This document shows positions 60,356 through 64,000 of a stretch of 64,000 nt of DNA, piece by piece (within the stretch, counting starts at the first letter, position 1; every line of letters starts with the position of its first letter). Both the position numbers and the translations under genes were made by a program. The DNA comes from Rhea pennata (Eukaryota; Chordata; Aves; Rheiformes; Rheidae). The stretch covers positions 209,591,876-209,655,875 of the forward strand of contig NC_084663.1 of assembly GCF_028389875.1 (NCBI RefSeq), written 5' to 3'. The notes under the pieces were generated by a model. That model made no database searches and was not told the origin of the DNA. It worked only from the letters and a program-made list of their open reading frames with translations.

Positions 60356-63300
60356 AACTTCTGCACTTTGGGATGTACTGTACAATAGTGTCATTATTGT
60401 TTTTGTAATACACTCAAAATAAAATCAGAGCTTTCCTAAACTGCTTGGCGAGGAATCTCTGCTTCAGAGGCAGTTGCCCAAAACCAAAACAGGATAAAGT
60501 ATTCAACACAGATCACTGAGCACAGAAAAGACAAAATAATTGCTGCAGCCCTTTCTGTGTGAATGACATTTATGTTAACAAGAAAAGCTAGAAAACAATA
60601 CCTCATAAAATAAAGTCAGTATTTAAACTTGTTTGGTGATGATATTGATTGTATTTCTACAGTTTTGCCTATATATTCTAATTTCTTACTCATAAATAAG
60701 CATTGACAATACATTATACTTAACATCTGTGTTTGCTAATTATGTTTTCTATAGAGCAAGAAAAGAAAGTGCTAGAGAGGTTCAATACATGCGTAGAAGC
60801 ACAATGTAAAGTAAGCTTAACAGATTAAATTGTTAAACACAGCACTCTGCACTGCTCATTTTGTTTCTGAAGCTTAAGTTGCAGAAAAGCCAAGCAACAA
60901 ACCCAAAATCCTGCAGTGATGTTTCATTTCAGCCACACTAAGCAAGTGCCTGCAGATCAATGCAGAGCTTGCAGGAATCAGGGCAGGCTCAGGAGCTCAC
61001 ACCGGCTGCTTTGCGCCTACTGCTGTTGGCTGAAGCATCATGAACAGCCAGGCATATAACTGAACCTGATTTTTCCACCAGAAAACTATGAAAACACAAA
61101 GTGCTGTTAATATGATTAAGTGTTCAAAAGTGACAGCTAAGGAGATGCTAAGAGGCCAAAGAAAGGTTGCATGGGCTTCAGAATAGACCTTTCATAAAAT
61201 GACAAGGTTTTCTTTGAAAAATGATAGTCTGTATCAAGTTCTTCTCCTATAAACTTATACATGAAAATACTGCGTATTGCTCTGCATGTGGCATTCTGAA
61301 ACTGTAAAGTTATTTATGAAAGACAATAATATGTACCTTTGGGAAGATACTTTATTCAGTGCATTCAGGGTTGGATCCAAAGCCAGTAGTGGAACGATTT
61401 TCCCCTGTGTCAGTGCAGCATTTAGCAGTTATTACTGTTCTTTTCTGATCCTTTCAGAGAACCATGCAGCCCCACTGTGGGTCACAGAAGCTATGAACAG
61501 GCTTTCTTCTGAGTGGTCCAAAACACACACTCAAGCAACTCTAATAGAGTTCAATATTTGAACACTGTTCAATTATATCATTTGTTTCTCATGTGATTTT
61601 TGTCTGTTGGAAGTGCTCAAGATATGATTCCTTTAAACAGCAATAATTAAGAAAAGTTGTCAAAGTTTAACTGTAAAATAGATTTTCAAAACTGTGGGTA
61701 TATTTTCATATCTGAGGCAGCAGTAATAGGAAGAAATTCAGATTACATATTTCTTCTGCCTTTTCTTAATTTTGGGAAGGAACCAGCTGCAAAGTCAATT
61801 TCCCATAGAACATGGAGGGGAGGAAGCACAAAAGGGTGCATCGTTCTACAATACTTTCTAAATCAGATTAGCTTTATATGCACTTTTCCACTACAGCCTC
61901 AAACAAATAGGTTGGGAGTAGGTGTGGTATATAAATGAGCTAGTGCTTATAGCATACATTGGGAATTTCAGGATTTGCGGTAGCTGCAGGCACTGCAGTC
62001 CAGCCAGGGGCCACCTCCATCTCCTATGTAGCACTCAGCTTACTGAAACTCTCAGGAACCCAAAGAGTTGGTTAACCACCTTGCCCCCATCAGCGGTTTG
62101 GCCCCAGTGCACACAGCCGAATGAGCAGCTGGCACTTTGCAGAAGGCAAAGGATGTTTGCAGCTGATGGCATTTGACCAGATATGCAGCTGCGAGTTGCT
62201 AGCCCAGGTTAACAGTGCTGGCTAGTGGCTTCACACTACATGTGCCAGCAGTTCCTCTGGAGAGATCTGAAGCACCCTTAGGAATAGCATAGAAACCTGG
62301 GGGGAGGTTAGAAACAGAGCAATTAGGTCACCACCACTTCTGGTGGCCAGGTAGGTTACAGGATTAATCATAGCTGTACGTAGGTTCAACTCCCTGACTG
62401 CAATTCCTCCGACATGGTCCCCAAATCATTAGGCTTCTTTGGTGAAAGCAATTTGTTTGTATAAAGAACTTATGAACACCATCTTATGAACAGAAGAGGA
62501 GAGGGAGAGGAGGGAACACATATATCTCCTCTAACAGTTGTCAGCACGAGGAGATGAATGCGTCCATGTAACTGAGAGCTTTCAGACACGCAGCAACACA
62601 GGACCAACGTGTCCGTCTCCATATCACAAAGGCCACCACAGCTCCAATGCAGGCACAAGGCACCAGAAGCTTGGCAGAAACCTGGTAGGCTCTTTCACAT
62701 TGGTTTTAAACATGAGGCTGATATCATGAGGGCATCCCTCCAGTTTGCCTGACACAGTGCCCTACCTGCCGTCCGAGGCTAGGAAAAGGCCAGCAGGGGA
62801 ACAGATTTTCTAATTCACCTGGCTCCCCATTCAAATTCCAATAATCTGACCTTTCAAAGATACTTGCATACTTTGCCTTCTGACACTTGCAGTCACATGG
62901 CAAAATTACAGCTCTGCTGTTATGGCACAGCCTGACAACAAATTCAGCATACATTGCTTCTGCATCAGCCACTCTTTACTGTGCCTTCCTATTTACCACA
63001 GGTTGCCAGCATCAGGTCCTCCTTTTCCCATTCTAGTTTGGACCCCCATACCATGCAAAATATGTCATCATGAAGCAGCTACCTGCACAGGGCTTGTACT
63101 TCAGGGCTTCCTTTAATCCTTTATTCCTCTTTCTTGACCTTCATAAATGCCTTGCTTCCATATACAAGAATTGACTTGCAAATAGAAGACACACTTGTGC
63201 AATTGGTGTTCTCCATGCTGAGAATAGACTGAACATGTAGCATGTTGGGATGGACTAATGTCACCTCCAAACACATGAAATGTCACACATTACTGTCATG

Positions 63301-64000
63301 TCTTTCCCTCTTTCCCCCCCTTTTTTCCTCACTGGGTCTGCTATTGAACAAGTGTAGGAATCCCAGATACTTCCCAGTGTTAAGGAATCCTTAACACTGA
63401 TGAGCCATATCTGAAAAATGCAATAAATGGCAAATTGGCTTATTCTTGTGTAAGATTTTAGGGAATGGTTTATTAGGAACTGTCAAGAGCAAGAAATCCA
63501 AACCAGGCACACTTTTCCAAAGCACTAAAACACTGTAAGAGCATTTTTAGGAAAACCCAACAACAGTCTGTAAAAATATAATAATAATTGCTTACTAGCC
63601 TTTTCCTTCTACCTACAAAGGAGCATCTTCATACCCAACCCCTTTTTCCTTAATATTCTTTAATATAAATCTTAGAAAAAACATTAAAACATAGTTGTGT
63701 TTTGATATATTTTCTCAGTTCCTTCACCTACCCAGGACAACTTTTTCCCTTCTTTAATCTCTCCACTTCAAGGTCTCATCCAGGAACATCTTTCCCTCTG
63801 TCCCTCTTTTATCCTTTCACTGTGAACACTGTAAGTCTCTTTTTTCTGGGACTATACATGCCTGGACAGCCCAGGGCCCTGCTTTTTAACAGGACATCAC
63901 TCTGTTCTCACTTTTGTGTATCCAACTTTTGGTACCACAGCACAAAACTCCTGTTTGTCCAGTCTGTGGTGTCATGTGCCAGTTGCCCATCAGGTAACAT

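Larger units (their letters stand above)
53729..64000. other. Non-coding stretch, probably intronic
   Basis: No convincing exon over about 10 kb, though the coiled-coil gene must continue upstream in this direction. Good splice-acceptor strings occur at 59737 and 62779 (minus), each bounding only about 13 nt before a donor-like site, so they are not called. Ancient CR1 traces lie at 57160-57262 and 60105-60172. A T14-type run lies near 56652 and A-rich runs near 56720-56745. Confidence 0.4.

Noticed and set aside
62330..62420. GGTTCAACTCC B-box-like string, considered as a tRNA or SINE
   Set aside because: No cloverleaf can be drawn around it and no A box lies at the right distance.
62724..62972. 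82-codon minus-strand frame beginning MADAEAMYAE, with an AG/GTGAAT-bounded segment
   Set aside because: The acceptor lacks a good polypyrimidine tract and the peptide has no recognisable family. Chance frame is more likely.
1..64000. CRISPR arrays, LTR retrovirus copies, rRNA and mitochondrial insertions
   Set aside because: No regularly spaced repeats, no paired LTRs or gag/pol motifs of retroviral type, and no rRNA-like or mitochondrial coding segments were seen.

Overview
The window looks like a bird nuclear genome, or a closely related archosaur or turtle. The main evidence is CR1 LINE retrotransposons of the avian type, which end in ATTCTATG octamers and encode typical CR1 endonuclease and reverse transcriptase. 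Old MIR-like SINE pieces and palindromic MITE-like repeats are also present. The rest is A+T-rich with long non-coding stretches, as in large introns of a macrochromosome. There are no bacterial-style genes, operons or CRISPR arrays. Most open frames over 60 codons are chance frames or antisense shadows of CR1.

Two minus-strand transcription units can be argued. Unit 1 runs from beyond the right side to about 20.3 kb. It is a coiled-coil protein gene with three exons recognisable by splice sites and matching phases (53583-53728, 25306-25404 and a terminal exon at 20629). I do not recognise the protein. A 28-kb intron between the first two exons holds most of the mobile-element load and a tRNA.

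Unit 2 would start at a CpG island near 15.8-16.8 kb. The island has an inverted CCAAT pair and several minus-strand splice donors. The unit would continue to an exon at 6095-6169 with an ideal start context, and possibly to an exon at 1047-1114. It is a structural inference without a protein match.

Region by region: 0-15.8 kb is A+T-rich with two or three candidate exons and a palindromic MITE. 15.8-17.0 kb is the CpG island. 17.0-20.3 kb carries CT and GA tracts and a possible poly(A) signal. 20.3-25.4 kb is gene 1 plus an old CR1. 26.5-27.8 kb holds a MITE, a MIR, a CR1 3' fragment and an initiator-tRNA-like gene or pseudogene with three substitutions. 34.5-39.1 kb and 45.6-48.7 kb hold further CR1 copies, including a 3-kb copy with endonuclease and reverse transcriptase. 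48.7-64 kb is mostly unannotatable apart from one exon, simple repeats and ancient CR1 scraps.

The most unusual points are the initiator tRNA-like sequence beside a CR1 tail in the same orientation, the FADD-to-FAED change shared by two separate CR1 copies, a triple CCGGAA decamer in the CpG island, and the frame switch in the last coiled-coil exon. I found no convincing evidence of an undescribed multi-gene system.
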